DNA of 29,872 bases from JBGPBY01 sp041481485 (GTDB taxonomy: Bacteria; Acidobacteriota; Terriglobia; 20CM-2-55-15). Where the stretch lies: positions 1-29,872 of the forward strand of contig JBGPBY010000017.1 in the NCBI GenBank assembly GCA_041481485.1, read 5' to 3'. Below the pieces are notes generated by a model that made no database searches, was not told the origin of the DNA, and was given only the letters and a program-made list of their open reading frames with translations. Position numbers and translations under genes: made by a program. Positions 15,433 to 23,784 of this stretch are shown piece after piece; the first letter of the stretch is position 1, and every line of letters begins with the position of its first letter.

Positions 15433-15584
15433 GAGATTTTCCTCTCTCCCACGACCTTTGCGGATTTCTCGCCGGTCGAATCATACCATCCGGGAAGCGA
15501 TTGAACGTACGCGTCCAAATCCTCCAGACGATACGCACGCCGACCGTTCAGGTTGAAAGCAACTAGTGGCCCTAGTTCGAAACT
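15429..15584 (-). pseudogene. 5'-truncated excisionase-like (helix-turn-helix 17) gene
   Basis: Fifty-one open codons end at TGA 15431-15429, overlapping the integrase ATG as ATGA. The segment carries NLNGRRAYRLEDLDAYVQS, the recognition-helix/wing end of an excisionase or MerR-like HTH_17 domain. The frame is closed upstream by TAA at 15587-15585 and has no ATG, GTG or TTG with a ribosome site at a suitable place, so the first part of the HTH is gone. A small inverted repeat (AACTAG-TGGCC-CTAGTT, 15561-15577) lies at the break. The overlap shows it once formed an xis-int unit. I infer that the rest of the element was deleted here, joining it to katG flanking DNA. Confidence 0.7.
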
Positions 15585-15644
15585 TTAACGGCTTGCAATC
15601 GGCAACAACTCGAAGAGAATTGCACAATGTGATCGGAGAAAACT

Positions 15645-17235
15645 TTGGACGCGGGAACAGAAGGGAAAATCTCCGGGCAAGTGCCCGGTCATGCACACGA
15701 CTGTCGCAGCCAGGTCGAATCGCGACTGGTGGCCGGACCAGTTGGACCTTCGGGTTCTTCATCTGCACTCAACTTTATCCGATCCGATGGGCGAGGAGTT
15801 CAGCTACGCCAGGGAGTTCAAGAACCTCGATCTGAGTGCCGTGATCAACGATCTTCATTCGTTGATGACGGATTCGCAGGATTGGTGGCCGGCCGATTAT
15901 GGCCACTAAGGGCCGCTGTTCATTCGAATGGCATGGCACAACGCGGGCACATACCGCATTGGCGATGGCCGCGGCGGCGTCGGAGCCGGCCAGCAGCGCT
16001 TCGCGCCAATCAATAGCTGGCCGGACAACGCGAATCTCGACAAGGCGTGCCGGCTGTTGTGGCCGATCAAACAGAAATACGGCCGCAAAATTTCCTGGGC
16101 CGACCTCATGATCCTCGCGGGCAACGTCGCTCTCGAGTCGATGGGCTTCAAGACGTTCGGTTTCGGCGGTGGACGCAAGGATGTTTGGGAGCCCGAGGAG
16201 GACATCTACTGGGGCCCCGAAGGCAAATGGCTGGCGGGCGAGCGTTACTCCGGCGATCGTGATCTTCAGAATCCCCTGGCCGCTGTGCAAATGGGTCTGA
16301 TCTACGTGAATCCGGAAGGGCCGAATGGGAATCCCGATCCCCTCGCAGCGGCCAAAGATATCCGTGAGACTTTCGGCCGAATTGCGATGAACGACGAAGA
16401 AACGGTTGCGCTGGCGTCGCAGTTGGTCTCGGCGGCATGGGCATCGGCATCAACCTTCCGCGGCTCTGACAACAGCGGCGGAGCGAACGGCGCGCGGATT
16501 CGCCTCGCGCCGCAGAAGGATTGGGATGTGAACCAACCGGCCCAGTTGGCAGAGGTACTACGGACGCTCGAAGCAATCCAAAAGGAGTTCAATGCTTCAC
16601 AGGCTGGCGGGAAGAAAGTTTCGCTTGCGGACCTGATCGTTCTCGGCGGTTGCGCGGCGATCGAAAAGGCTGCAATGGCCGCGGGGACCAATGTGAATGT
16701 TCCGTTTACACCCGGCCGCATGGATGCGTTGCAGGACCAAACCGACGTCATCTCTTTCGCGCCTCTCGAACCGGCCGCTGATGGATTTCGCAATTATCTC
16801 CGCGGCAAACAACGGTTGTCCGCAGAAGAACTATTGGTGGATCGGGCACAATTGTTGACTCTGACGGCGCCCGAGATGACGGTTCTCGTCGGCGGCCTGC
16901 GCGCCCTGGGTGCAAATGCCGGCCAGCCCATGCACGGCGTCTTCACCAGGCGCCCCGAGACGTTGCCGAACGACTTCTTCATCAACCTGCTCGACATGAG
17001 CACTCAGTGGCAGCCGTCCACCGGTTCTGAAGTTGTCTACGAAGGGCGCGACCGAAAGACGAACGAAGTGAAGTGGACCGGCACCCGTGTCGATCTGATC
17101 TTCGGGTCGCATGCCCAGCTACGGGCCCTCGCGGAAGTCTATGCATGCGCAGACTCAAAGGAGAAGTTTGTGAAGGACTTCGTGGCGGCGTGGACCAAAG
17201 TGATGAACCTGGATCGGTTCGTCACATATTCTTAG
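15645..17235 (+). pseudogene. katG: Catalase-peroxidase katG pseudogene, three lesions
   Basis: Most of a KatG can be followed, but not as one open frame. It begins TTG GAC GCG (MDAGTEGKISG) after GGAG at 15635. An extra G in the GGG near 15674-15678 then shifts frame; the next frame reads GKCPVMHTT..NRDWWPDQL. At 15907-15909 TAA replaces the Tyr of GHYGPLFIRMAWH. The frame then resumes with the distal heme-site RMAWHNAGTYR. After MNDEETVAL (about 16420) it jumps straight to SQLVSAAWASASTFRG: about 200 codons, including GGHTFGKTHGAG with the proximal heme His, are missing in frame. The C-terminal domain is complete to TAG 17235. Loss of the proximal ligand means no catalase activity even if the 435-residue fragment from ATG 15928 is made. 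It abuts the integrase scar. Confidence 0.92.
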
Positions 17236-17287
17236 TTCCATCATCCGGCCTCTAGCCGACAGCGGACCGCATCGCGAGCCGCGTTCT

Positions 17288-17491
17288 CAGCCGCGTGAGC
17301 GGCGGCAGGCCCCTTAGCCAACGGCGTCAGCCGGTGGGATATCAATCCACGAAGATATAGAGTGCCGTAAGGCACGACAGATCCAGCAATCTTCTTGATC
17401 TGTCGCCGCTACGCGGCTTACTTGGTTTTTGAGCTTAGATCCCACCGGCTGACGCCGGTGGCTAAAGGATCTGCCGCCGCTCACGCGGCTG
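17288..17491. repeat. Large nested-hairpin repeat type C (possible MITE-like element)
   Basis: Arms 17288-17340 and 17439-17491 pair over 53 bases with four mismatches; weaker pairing extends outward to about 17263 and 17516. Inside the 98-base loop are a second stem, GACAGATC 17376-17383 with GATCTGTC 17397-17404, and two mini-hairpins, GTGCC-GTAA-GGCAC (17362-17375) and GCCGC-TAC-GCGGC (17405-17417). The result is a cloverleaf-like structure. It fills the space between katG and the converging HEAT-like gene (17236-17609), which otherwise holds nothing recognisable. Confidence 0.85.
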
Positions 17492-17609
17492 GGAACACGT
17501 CTGTCCGTCGGTCCGTTGTATGTCAAGCAGGCGGCGCAGACAATACCTGAAAACCAGAATCCCTTTTCAGACGGTACGGATCCACCGCTCGCATCCATCA
17601 ATTTTCAGG

Positions 17610-18341
17610 CTACTTTTGAGCGAAGTGACCGCACTCCGTCAAACTTTCCACTGCGACGATATTTTCGCGTGGAATAAAGGACCACATGTCTCCCATCAGG
17701 GCCAGTCCCAGCTGTCGATCGTCACAACTGCGGGAAATCAACAAATCTGTGGCCACGGGCATTGCGCGTTCGCCAAGAATTGCGACCGCAAGCTTTCTTG
17801 CGTTCTCGTCTCTGGCTTGAAGCATTACGGTCAGGACATCATCGGCCCGGCTCCCGAATTGTGCCATAACACCGACAACTCGCATTCTTTCCAACGCATC
17901 AATGCCGACCAGGTCGATAAAAATCTCTCTTTGGGAATCCGTCAAGTCTCCCATGGCGATGATGCGAGGCGTAAGGGCCCATTTGATCAAAGCTGTTGCC
18001 GAAGCTGGATCGCCGATGTCCCCCATGGCATCGACTACCTTGCCGCGCAATTCGATGCTGGCCAGACCTGCCAACAAATCATCTCGACGCGTGCTTCCGA
18101 CGACTATCGGAGTGAACGGCTCGTTAAGGATCCTCTTCAATTCGGTTAGAGCTCCCGCCGCCCCAGGGCCAAGCTGGCGAATCGCAGCAAACGCGATATC
18201 CATTCGATCGTCACGATCGCGCAATACCTGCACCCAGTAACTAAGCGGTTGTCCGTGGAAATCCGGTTCAATATCAGCGGAATATGCCGGTATCCCGGCG
18301 AATACGATCGAGAAGATGCCTAGCCGAATAAAGTTCTTCAT
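17610..18341 (-). CDS. Exported HEAT-repeat-like protein
   Basis: 243 residues. ATG 18341 is chosen over one 19 codons upstream because GAGG precedes it and a signal peptide follows (MKNFIRLGIFSIVFAGIPAYSAD). The mature part starts with HGQPLSYWVQVLRDRDDRMDIAFAAIRQLGPGAAGALTEL, the usual opening of bacterial HEAT-like repeat proteins. It continues in helical pairs (ELRGKVVDAMGDIGDPASATALIKWAL; RMRVVGVMAQFGSRADDVLTVML). HEAT repeats are scaffolds for protein-protein contact; no enzymatic motif is seen. It converges on katG across the type C repeat and is divergent from the UspA gene. The specific role is unknown. Confidence 0.75.
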   Translation of the reverse strand: MKNFIRLGIFSIVFAGIPAYSADIEPDFHGQPLSYWVQVLRDRDDRMDIAFAAIRQLGPGAAGALTELKRILNEPFTPIVVGSTRRDDLLAGLASIELRGKVVDAMGDIGDPASATALIKWALTPRIIAMGDLTDSQREIFIDLVGIDALERMRVVGVMAQFGSRADDVLTVMLQARDENARKLAVAILGERAMPVATDLLISRSCDDRQLGLALMGDMWSFIPRENIVAVESLTECGHFAQK

Positions 18342-18727
18342 GGGTTCATCCTCACATTCTTCACTGCGCCTGTTGCATTTCGGATACCGATTTTTCATTC
18401 CTGAAAGGTGAAATTCGCGCGATTAAAGAAGGGACTCTCTATGCAGAACTGCTCCATTCGCCTATGGTTGACCCCATGGCCGGGTAACAAAGTCAGGCCG
18501 CGTCAGGTGCGACCTTCAGACGGCGGTTACAATGCGTTGTCAAATTGTCACTTTCAAAACCTGCGCCAAACCATTCCTCGCCAGATTGACGATTGTATCG
18601 TTCAAAATGGCAATCTTTTGTCTTCGCGAGCTCTGATTAAGATCGATGAAGTTGTGTTTGCTGCGGATTCGAAGCGAAATCGTTTAGGACAAGTAAATGC
18701 AGTAAGGCAACCGGTGGAGGCGATTTT
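18342..18727. other. Intergenic region, divergent genes
   Basis: 386 bases between the HEAT-like gene and the UspA gene. No convincing gene is present: an open frame starting near 18408 runs out of frame into the UspA start and has neither a ribosome site nor recognisable protein. Promoters for both flanking genes should lie here, but I could not pick one clearly; TACAAT near 18534 is a possible -10. GGAGG at 18716-18720 is the UspA ribosome site. Confidence 0.5.
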
Positions 18728-19663
18728 ATGAAAGTTCTCATTGCTTATGACGGTTCGGCCTGTGCGGACAGGGCGATTGAAGAATTAAAATATGCAGCAT
18801 TTCCGAAGGAAACCGAGATCCTGGCCGTGACTGTGGCGCACGAGGGGTGGCCTTCAAAGAAACATTCAAACGTCCCTCACGACGACGACGAAGGCGCCTG
18901 GAAAGCCGGATTGAAGGAAGCACAGTTTCTGGCGGACAGAGCCCAGCGTCGCATTCAACTGGAATTTCCGGACTGGAAAGTCTCCAGCGAGGGGCTTTGG
19001 GGCGATCCTGCAAAAACATTGATCAAGACGATCGACCACTGGAAGGCGGATGTGGTGGTTGTGGGTTCGCACGGCCATAGCGCGGTCGGCCGTCTGCTGC
19101 TGGGCAGTGTGTCGCTTGACCTCGTCCATCACGCACCGTGTTCAGTGCGATTATCGCATTCACGCACTGAAGGAGTTTCAAATCCCTCCCGGATACTCGT
19201 CGCAACTGATGGTTCTGTGCACGCCGATGCTGTAATTCAAGAAGTCGCTAACCGCCGCTGGCCCAAATCCACAGAAGTCAGGGTGATCTGCATTGTCCAG
19301 ACGCTTGTCCCTGTCGGAGCCGGGATGCCCTCACTGGAGACAAATACATTTGCGACGGAGCCCGCCTTTCAGGTGATCGACCGTTCGGACAAGCTAGAAC
19401 TCGGACGGCTCAAAATGGTCGCAGAAAAGTCTGTGGCGCGTCTGGAACGAGCTGGACTGCTGGTGAACTCGACTGTGATTGAAGGCAATCCTCTCGACCG
19501 GATTGTCAAGGAAGCTAAAAACTGGAATGCCGGAACCGTATTTGTCGGCGCCCGAGGAATTGGCGCCCTCGACCGATTGCTACTCGGCAGCGTTTCGAAC
19601 GCGGCAGTCACTCATGCTCATTGCACGGTAGAAGTTATCCGGCGCAATTCGGCTGACCAATAA
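18728..19663 (+). CDS. Universal stress protein, two UspA domains in tandem
   Basis: 311 residues; GTGGAGG lies 7 bases before ATG 18728. Domain 1 (about 1-145) begins MKVLIAYDGSACADRAI and ends with the ATP-binding motif VGSHGHSAVGRLLLGSVS. Domain 2 (about 155-305) begins SRILVATDGSVHADAVI and ends VGARGIGALDRLLLGSVS. Both keep G-2x-G-9x-G-S, so ATP binding at both sites is plausible. Length is normal for tandem UspA proteins. Such proteins help cells survive growth arrest, hypoxia and other stress in the cytoplasm; the exact role is rarely known. It opens the plus-strand stress/reserve cluster, 60 bases before the baeRF-like gene. Confidence 0.93.
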   Translation: MKVLIAYDGSACADRAIEELKYAAFPKETEILAVTVAHEGWPSKKHSNVPHDDDEGAWKAGLKEAQFLADRAQRRIQLEFPDWKVSSEGLWGDPAKTLIKTIDHWKADVVVVGSHGHSAVGRLLLGSVSLDLVHHAPCSVRLSHSRTEGVSNPSRILVATDGSVHADAVIQEVANRRWPKSTEVRVICIVQTLVPVGAGMPSLETNTFATEPAFQVIDRSDKLELGRLKMVAEKSVARLERAGLLVNSTVIEGNPLDRIVKEAKNWNAGTVFVGARGIGALDRLLLGSVSNAAVTHAHCTVEVIRRNSADQ

Positions 19664-19723
19664 AGAACTTTTTCGGGGATGGGGATTGAATCTCCGTCTC
19701 CCTACTTACTGGGTTGGTGAACA

Positions 19724-20845
19724 ATGAAATCAATAGGACGTTCCATTAAAATTGAATTGCCTGAAGGAAAAGTACTAAGCGTCTATCTGAACGTCGATCA
19801 ATCCAACGCCGCCAATCGAAATCGAGGATTCGAAACGGTCCTGAAAGATGGGCTCCGGAAGCTGGAATCGCGATTGACGGATCCGGCCGACAAGAGCGAG
19901 TTCAATCAATGCGTGAAAGAAGTCATGCAATCGATTGGCGACCAATGGCCAGGCTCAGGAACCATGGTGATCCTTGCCAGAGCCGGATTCCCCGCAACGA
20001 TCCAGCAGTTTTCAGTGCCCATGGAAACGGCGTTCCGCTGGGAAGCTCATCCGTTTGTTCAGCCGGCGCTTGCGGCTCATGATGAGTTCAAACCCTTCTT
20101 GATCGTACTGGCGGATCACCAGCATGCCCGGTTTCTGACCAGCATTTTGGGGCAGATTACAGAACGTCTGTCGTTCGAGAATCCGCATCGCTCAAAGCAC
20201 ACGAAAACTTCCGGAAAGAATCGCATCAAATCCCAAACGGTCTTCAATCGGAAGAGCGATGAACATGAGACGCAGTTTCTTAAAGAGGTCGTTGAGACCA
20301 TCTCTGCGTTTATTCAATCGCATTCGATTAAACGCATTGTTCTCGCCGGAAATGAAGAGACAAGCAGGGGGATCCTGAAGTTGCTACCGACGGAACTCCG
20401 GTTTCGAGTCGCTTCCCTTCTGACACTGTCCATGAAAGCTGGCATCAGAGAAATTCACGAGGCTGCCAGGAAGACCGCAATTCAGGCAGAGAGACAGTCG
20501 GAAATGGCCAAGGTAGAGTCTCTGCTGCAGGCGGCTGGCCCACATACGAAGTCTGTGGTTGGCATCGAGGAAACTCTGGATGCATTGAAAGCAGGCGAAG
20601 TCCGGGAATTCGTCTACCCCATTGATTTTCATATTTCCGGCGGAAGCTGTGGAAACTGCGATTCGGTTTTTGTGAAGGACGGCAGCTGTCCCGCGTGTGG
20701 AGCAGTTCTGAATCCCATTGAGGACATAGTCGAACACGCCATAAATACCGCGCTGTCGGGCAACGCGTCGGTGGAACAAGTTCGAGGTGAAGCCGCAGAA
20801 AAGCTCTCTGCTGCAGGTGGCTTCGGAGGATTCCTACGCTATTAA
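19724..20845 (+). CDS. Bacterial eRF1-like (baeRF family-10-like) protein with C-terminal Zn ribbon
   Basis: 373 residues from ATG 19724; a weak ribosome site precedes. The layout matches bacterial homologues of archaeo-eukaryotic release factors: an N-terminal domain (about 1-115, VLSVYLNVDQSN), a middle domain (about 122-235) with FLIVLADHQHARFL and RIVLAGNEETSRGILKLLP, and a C-terminal domain with a zinc ribbon C309-x2-C312-x9-C322-x2-C325 and the ending AGGFGGFLRY. No GGQ tripeptide exists anywhere; the region where related proteins carry a GG-x-SQ phrase reads SGKNRIKSQTVFNRKSDEH. Peptidyl-tRNA hydrolysis like that of eRF1 is thus doubtful, though ribosome binding may remain. Family placement is from remembered motifs. 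The C-terminal ~110 residues recur in the DUF2267 protein at 27764. Confidence 0.72.
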   Translation: MKSIGRSIKIELPEGKVLSVYLNVDQSNAANRNRGFETVLKDGLRKLESRLTDPADKSEFNQCVKEVMQSIGDQWPGSGTMVILARAGFPATIQQFSVPMETAFRWEAHPFVQPALAAHDEFKPFLIVLADHQHARFLTSILGQITERLSFENPHRSKHTKTSGKNRIKSQTVFNRKSDEHETQFLKEVVETISAFIQSHSIKRIVLAGNEETSRGILKLLPTELRFRVASLLTLSMKAGIREIHEAARKTAIQAERQSEMAKVESLLQAAGPHTKSVVGIEETLDALKAGEVREFVYPIDFHISGGSCGNCDSVFVKDGSCPACGAVLNPIEDIVEHAINTALSGNASVEQVRGEAAEKLSAAGGFGGFLRY

Positions 20846-20866
20846 GCACAGTAGTAGTCACAACCG

Positions 20867-22915
20867 ATGCCACTGAATAGATGGGAAGCTGTCGAAGGCG
20901 CTCCATATCCGCTCGGCGCGTCGTTGATTGAAGCCGAACAGGCATACAACTTCGCGCTCTATTCGAAACATGCGACAGGCGTGATTCTTCTGGTTTTCTC
21001 TGAAAGCGACGTCATCAATCCGGCTTATGCCTGTCGCATGGTTTACCCGGCCAACAAAACCGGCCGCATCTGGCACTGCCGGGTGCCGGCGTCCTTGATG
21101 AAGGGCGCCGTCTATTATGCGTATACAGTTGAAGGCCCATATGACCCCGGCTCAGGCCATCGCTTCGATGCCAACAAGATTCTGCTCGATCCCTATGCGC
21201 AAGGCGTTTTCTTTCCCCCGGATTTCAGCCGCGATGCCGCAAGCCATCCCGGATCGAATGCGGGACGCGCTCCGCTTGGCATCCTTCCCGACCATTCCTC
21301 AAGATTCGACTGGGGAGATGATCGAAGACCGGTGCATACACACGACACCGTGATTTATGAGCTGCACGTGAGAGGATTCACAATCTCGACAACCTCGAGC
21401 GTATCCGCGGCTCTGAAGGGAACCTATGCCGGAATCGTCGAGCGCATTCCATATCTTCAGGAACTTGGAATCACCGCAGTGGAACTGATGCCGGTACATC
21501 AGTTCGATCCCATGGAACGAAATTACTGGGGGTATATGCCGTTGGGATTTTTTGCTCCCCACAGCGAATATTCCAGCAGCACGGGCCCTGGAGCCGTCCA
21601 TGAATTTAAATCCATGGTTAAGGCGTTGCACGCTGCCGGAATTGAAGTCATTCTGGATGTTGTTTACAACCACACCTCCGAACTTTCCGAAGGCGGCCCC
21701 ACTTATAGCTTCAAAGGGATCGACAATTCGACGTATTACCTGCTTGAAGAGGACAGATCCCAATACAAGAACGATTCCGGCACCGGAAACGTGCTGCATT
21801 GCGGTAACCGATACGTTCGCACCATGATTCTCGACAGCCTTCGGTTCTGGGTTCAGGAAATGCACGTCGACGGATTCCGTTTTGATCTGGCATCTCTCTT
21901 CACGCGCGATAACGAGGGCCGAATCAATCTGGAAGATCCACCGATTATTTCCGAAATCACGACGGATCCTGCTTTCGCAGGCATTCGATTGATCGCGGAA
22001 GCCTGGGATCGAGCCAGCTACCAACTGGGGCGCAGCTTTCCCGGTATGACCTGGCTGCAGTGGAACGGAAGGTATTGTGAAGATATTCGATGCTTCCTCC
22101 GAGGCGACGAGGGGAAAGTCAGCTCCGTCATCAGCCGAATCTATGGAAGTGACTATCTTTTTCCGGATCAGGTGACGCATGCCTATCACGCGTATCAGAG
22201 CGTGAACTTTGTGACCTCGCATGACGGATTCACGTTGTACGACCTTGTCTCCTATAACAACAAACACAATGAAGCCAATGGCGAACTTGGATTGGACGGA
22301 AGTGCGAATAACTTCAGCTGGAATTGCGGATGGGAAGGCGGCGACGGTGTGCCCGACTCCGTAATGAAATTGAGAAAGCAACAGATCAAGAACTTCTGCG
22401 CGCTGTTGATGCTCTCGAATGGCACCCCGATGCTCGCTGCCGGAGATGAATTCATGCGCACCCAGCGCGGCAACAACAACCCGTACAACCAGGATAATGA
22501 CATTTCGTGGATCGACTGGAACTTGCTGACGAAACATTCGGACATCTTTCGTTTCTTTCAGAAGATGATTTTATTCCGCAAGGCTCATCCTGCAATCAGC
22601 CGAAGCCGCTTCTGGCGAGAGGATGTGTGTTGGCACGGCAGAGAAACACAAATCGACCAATCGCAGCCGTCCCGTCAAATCGCCTATTGCCTGCGTGGCG
22701 CCTCCCAGGAAGATCAGGACTTCTATGTCATGATCAACGCCAGCTCCGGCGACACCATCTTTTCGATACCCGAAGAAGACGCCGGCGCCTGGTGTTGTTA
22801 TGTCGATACCAGTCTGGATTGCCCAGACGATATTGTTGATAGCGAATCCGGAGTGCGGCTCAACACTTCCAGCTATTCCGTGAAATCCCGTTCCGTCGTT
22901 GTGATGATGCGTTAG
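20867..22915 (+). CDS. glgX: Glycogen debranching enzyme GlgX (isoamylase-type, GH13)
   Basis: 682 residues starting 21 bases after the baeRF stop; no strong Shine-Dalgarno, so translation may be coupled. The N-terminal CBM48 (about 10-125, GAPYPLGASLI, YAYTVEGPYDP) precedes a GH13 barrel with all four conserved regions: DVVYNHT; GFRFDLAS with the nucleophile D340; LIAEAWD with the acid/base E378; and FVTSHDGFT with the stabiliser D453. The GNNNPYNQDNDISWIDW phrase is typical of GlgX/TreX. The enzyme hydrolyses alpha-1,6 branches of phosphorylase-limited glycogen in the cytoplasm. Length is normal for GlgX (about 650-700). Its position beside PEP synthase and stress genes points to mobilisation of reserve carbon. 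No glgA, B, C or P is in the window. Confidence 0.94.
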   Translation: MPLNRWEAVEGAPYPLGASLIEAEQAYNFALYSKHATGVILLVFSESDVINPAYACRMVYPANKTGRIWHCRVPASLMKGAVYYAYTVEGPYDPGSGHRFDANKILLDPYAQGVFFPPDFSRDAASHPGSNAGRAPLGILPDHSSRFDWGDDRRPVHTHDTVIYELHVRGFTISTTSSVSAALKGTYAGIVERIPYLQELGITAVELMPVHQFDPMERNYWGYMPLGFFAPHSEYSSSTGPGAVHEFKSMVKALHAAGIEVILDVVYNHTSELSEGGPTYSFKGIDNSTYYLLEEDRSQYKNDSGTGNVLHCGNRYVRTMILDSLRFWVQEMHVDGFRFDLASLFTRDNEGRINLEDPPIISEITTDPAFAGIRLIAEAWDRASYQLGRSFPGMTWLQWNGRYCEDIRCFLRGDEGKVSSVISRIYGSDYLFPDQVTHAYHAYQSVNFVTSHDGFTLYDLVSYNNKHNEANGELGLDGSANNFSWNCGWEGGDGVPDSVMKLRKQQIKNFCALLMLSNGTPMLAAGDEFMRTQRGNNNPYNQDNDISWIDWNLLTKHSDIFRFFQKMILFRKAHPAISRSRFWREDVCWHGRETQIDQSQPSRQIAYCLRGASQEDQDFYVMINASSGDTIFSIPEEDAGAWCCYVDTSLDCPDDIVDSESGVRLNTSSYSVKSRSVVVMMR

Positions 22916-22947
22916 AGAGTCGATCTCGGAAACAGGATGCCGACGTC

Positions 22948-23778
22948 TTGCGGTACGCCGGTCATGTCCTGAATCGCACGACCATCACAAGTGCGTCGTC
23001 GGTGCTGCGGGATTCAGTTCCAATCAACCGTTGTGCGAACAAGGCCTACCAGCATCAGAAACTGCAACAGGCGTTCGAAGAACAACGTGCTTCTCAGGAT
23101 GCTCTGGTACGCTCCGAAAAATTCAGGGCGCTCGGACAGATGTCTGCCGAGATTGCGCACGATCTGAAAAACCTCCTGAACCCAATCCAGTTGTATACCG
23201 ATCACATTCGCGACTCTCTGGATGACCGGGAGGAAATGCTGGATTCGCTCTCGCGCATGGATCGCGTCCTGACGCGAGGCCTCGAAACCGTGGAGCGCCT
23301 GAGGGATTTCAGCCGTTTGACCCCCGCAGAATCCGAAGCAGTTCCTACCGACCTGAATCTCATGGTCTGTGAATCCGTTGAAATCAGCAAGGCGAAGCTC
23401 GCCGCCAACACACTCACCGTCGAAACTGGCGCTCCCCCGCTGGTTCTGGTCCGTCAGGCCGATTGTGTCACCGCCATCGTCAACCGGATTTTCAATGCAG
23501 TCGACGTGGGGAAATACGGAAGGATTACCATCCGAACCGGCGAATCGAATGGCGGCGCATGAATCGAAGTGGAAGACAATGGACCCGGTATTCCCTCGGA
23601 CGTGCGGGCCAGAATCTTAGAGCCTCTGTTCACCACAAAGGGCAAACAGGGCACAGGACTGGGTGTTCCAATCGTTCACTCCTTCGCTGAAAGACACGGG
23701 GGACGGCTGGAGATCGATTCGAAGCCGAGTCAAGGTGCGAGATTTCGCATGTTGTTTCCGAAAATCACCACGGATTGA
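22948..23778 (+). pseudogene. Sensor histidine kinase, N-truncated and interrupted by TGA
   Basis: The frame can be read from about 22948 (TTG, no ribosome site) right behind glgX. It shows a coiled coil (about 35-60, AFEEQRASQDALVRSEKF), then the HisKA phosphoacceptor AEIAHDLKNLLNPI (H71), an N-box (NRIFNAVDV), and after an in-frame TGA at 23560-23562 the ATP-lid boxes IEVEDNGPGIP, EPLFTTK and GKQGTGLGVPIVHSF, ending at TGA 23776-23778. The TGA falls where TGG (Trp) would give an ordinary kinase sequence. A sensor or PAS part is missing. Full-length neighbours use TGG for Trp and TGA as stop, so recoding is unlikely. It converges with ppsA six bases away. Confidence 0.82.
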
Positions 23779-23784
23779 AGGCTC

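Noticed and set aside
18408..18731. 107-codon frame before the UspA gene
   Set aside because: No ribosome site, unusual composition, and it overlaps the UspA start in another frame.
21299..22537. Long minus-strand open frame (412 codons) opposite glgX
   Set aside because: Glycosidase motifs on the plus strand are intact; the antisense product has no recognisable domain or ribosome site and follows from codon bias.
22921..22950. A normal start for the kinase just after glgX
   Set aside because: Only TTG is available, with no ribosome site, and the frame is open backwards into glgX; an N-terminal truncation fits better.
23560..23562. Selenocysteine or UGA-Trp recoding in the kinase
   Set aside because: A Trp-like context, no Sec-type residue expected in the kinase, no convincing SECIS hairpin seen, and TGA acts as a normal stop in neighbouring genes.
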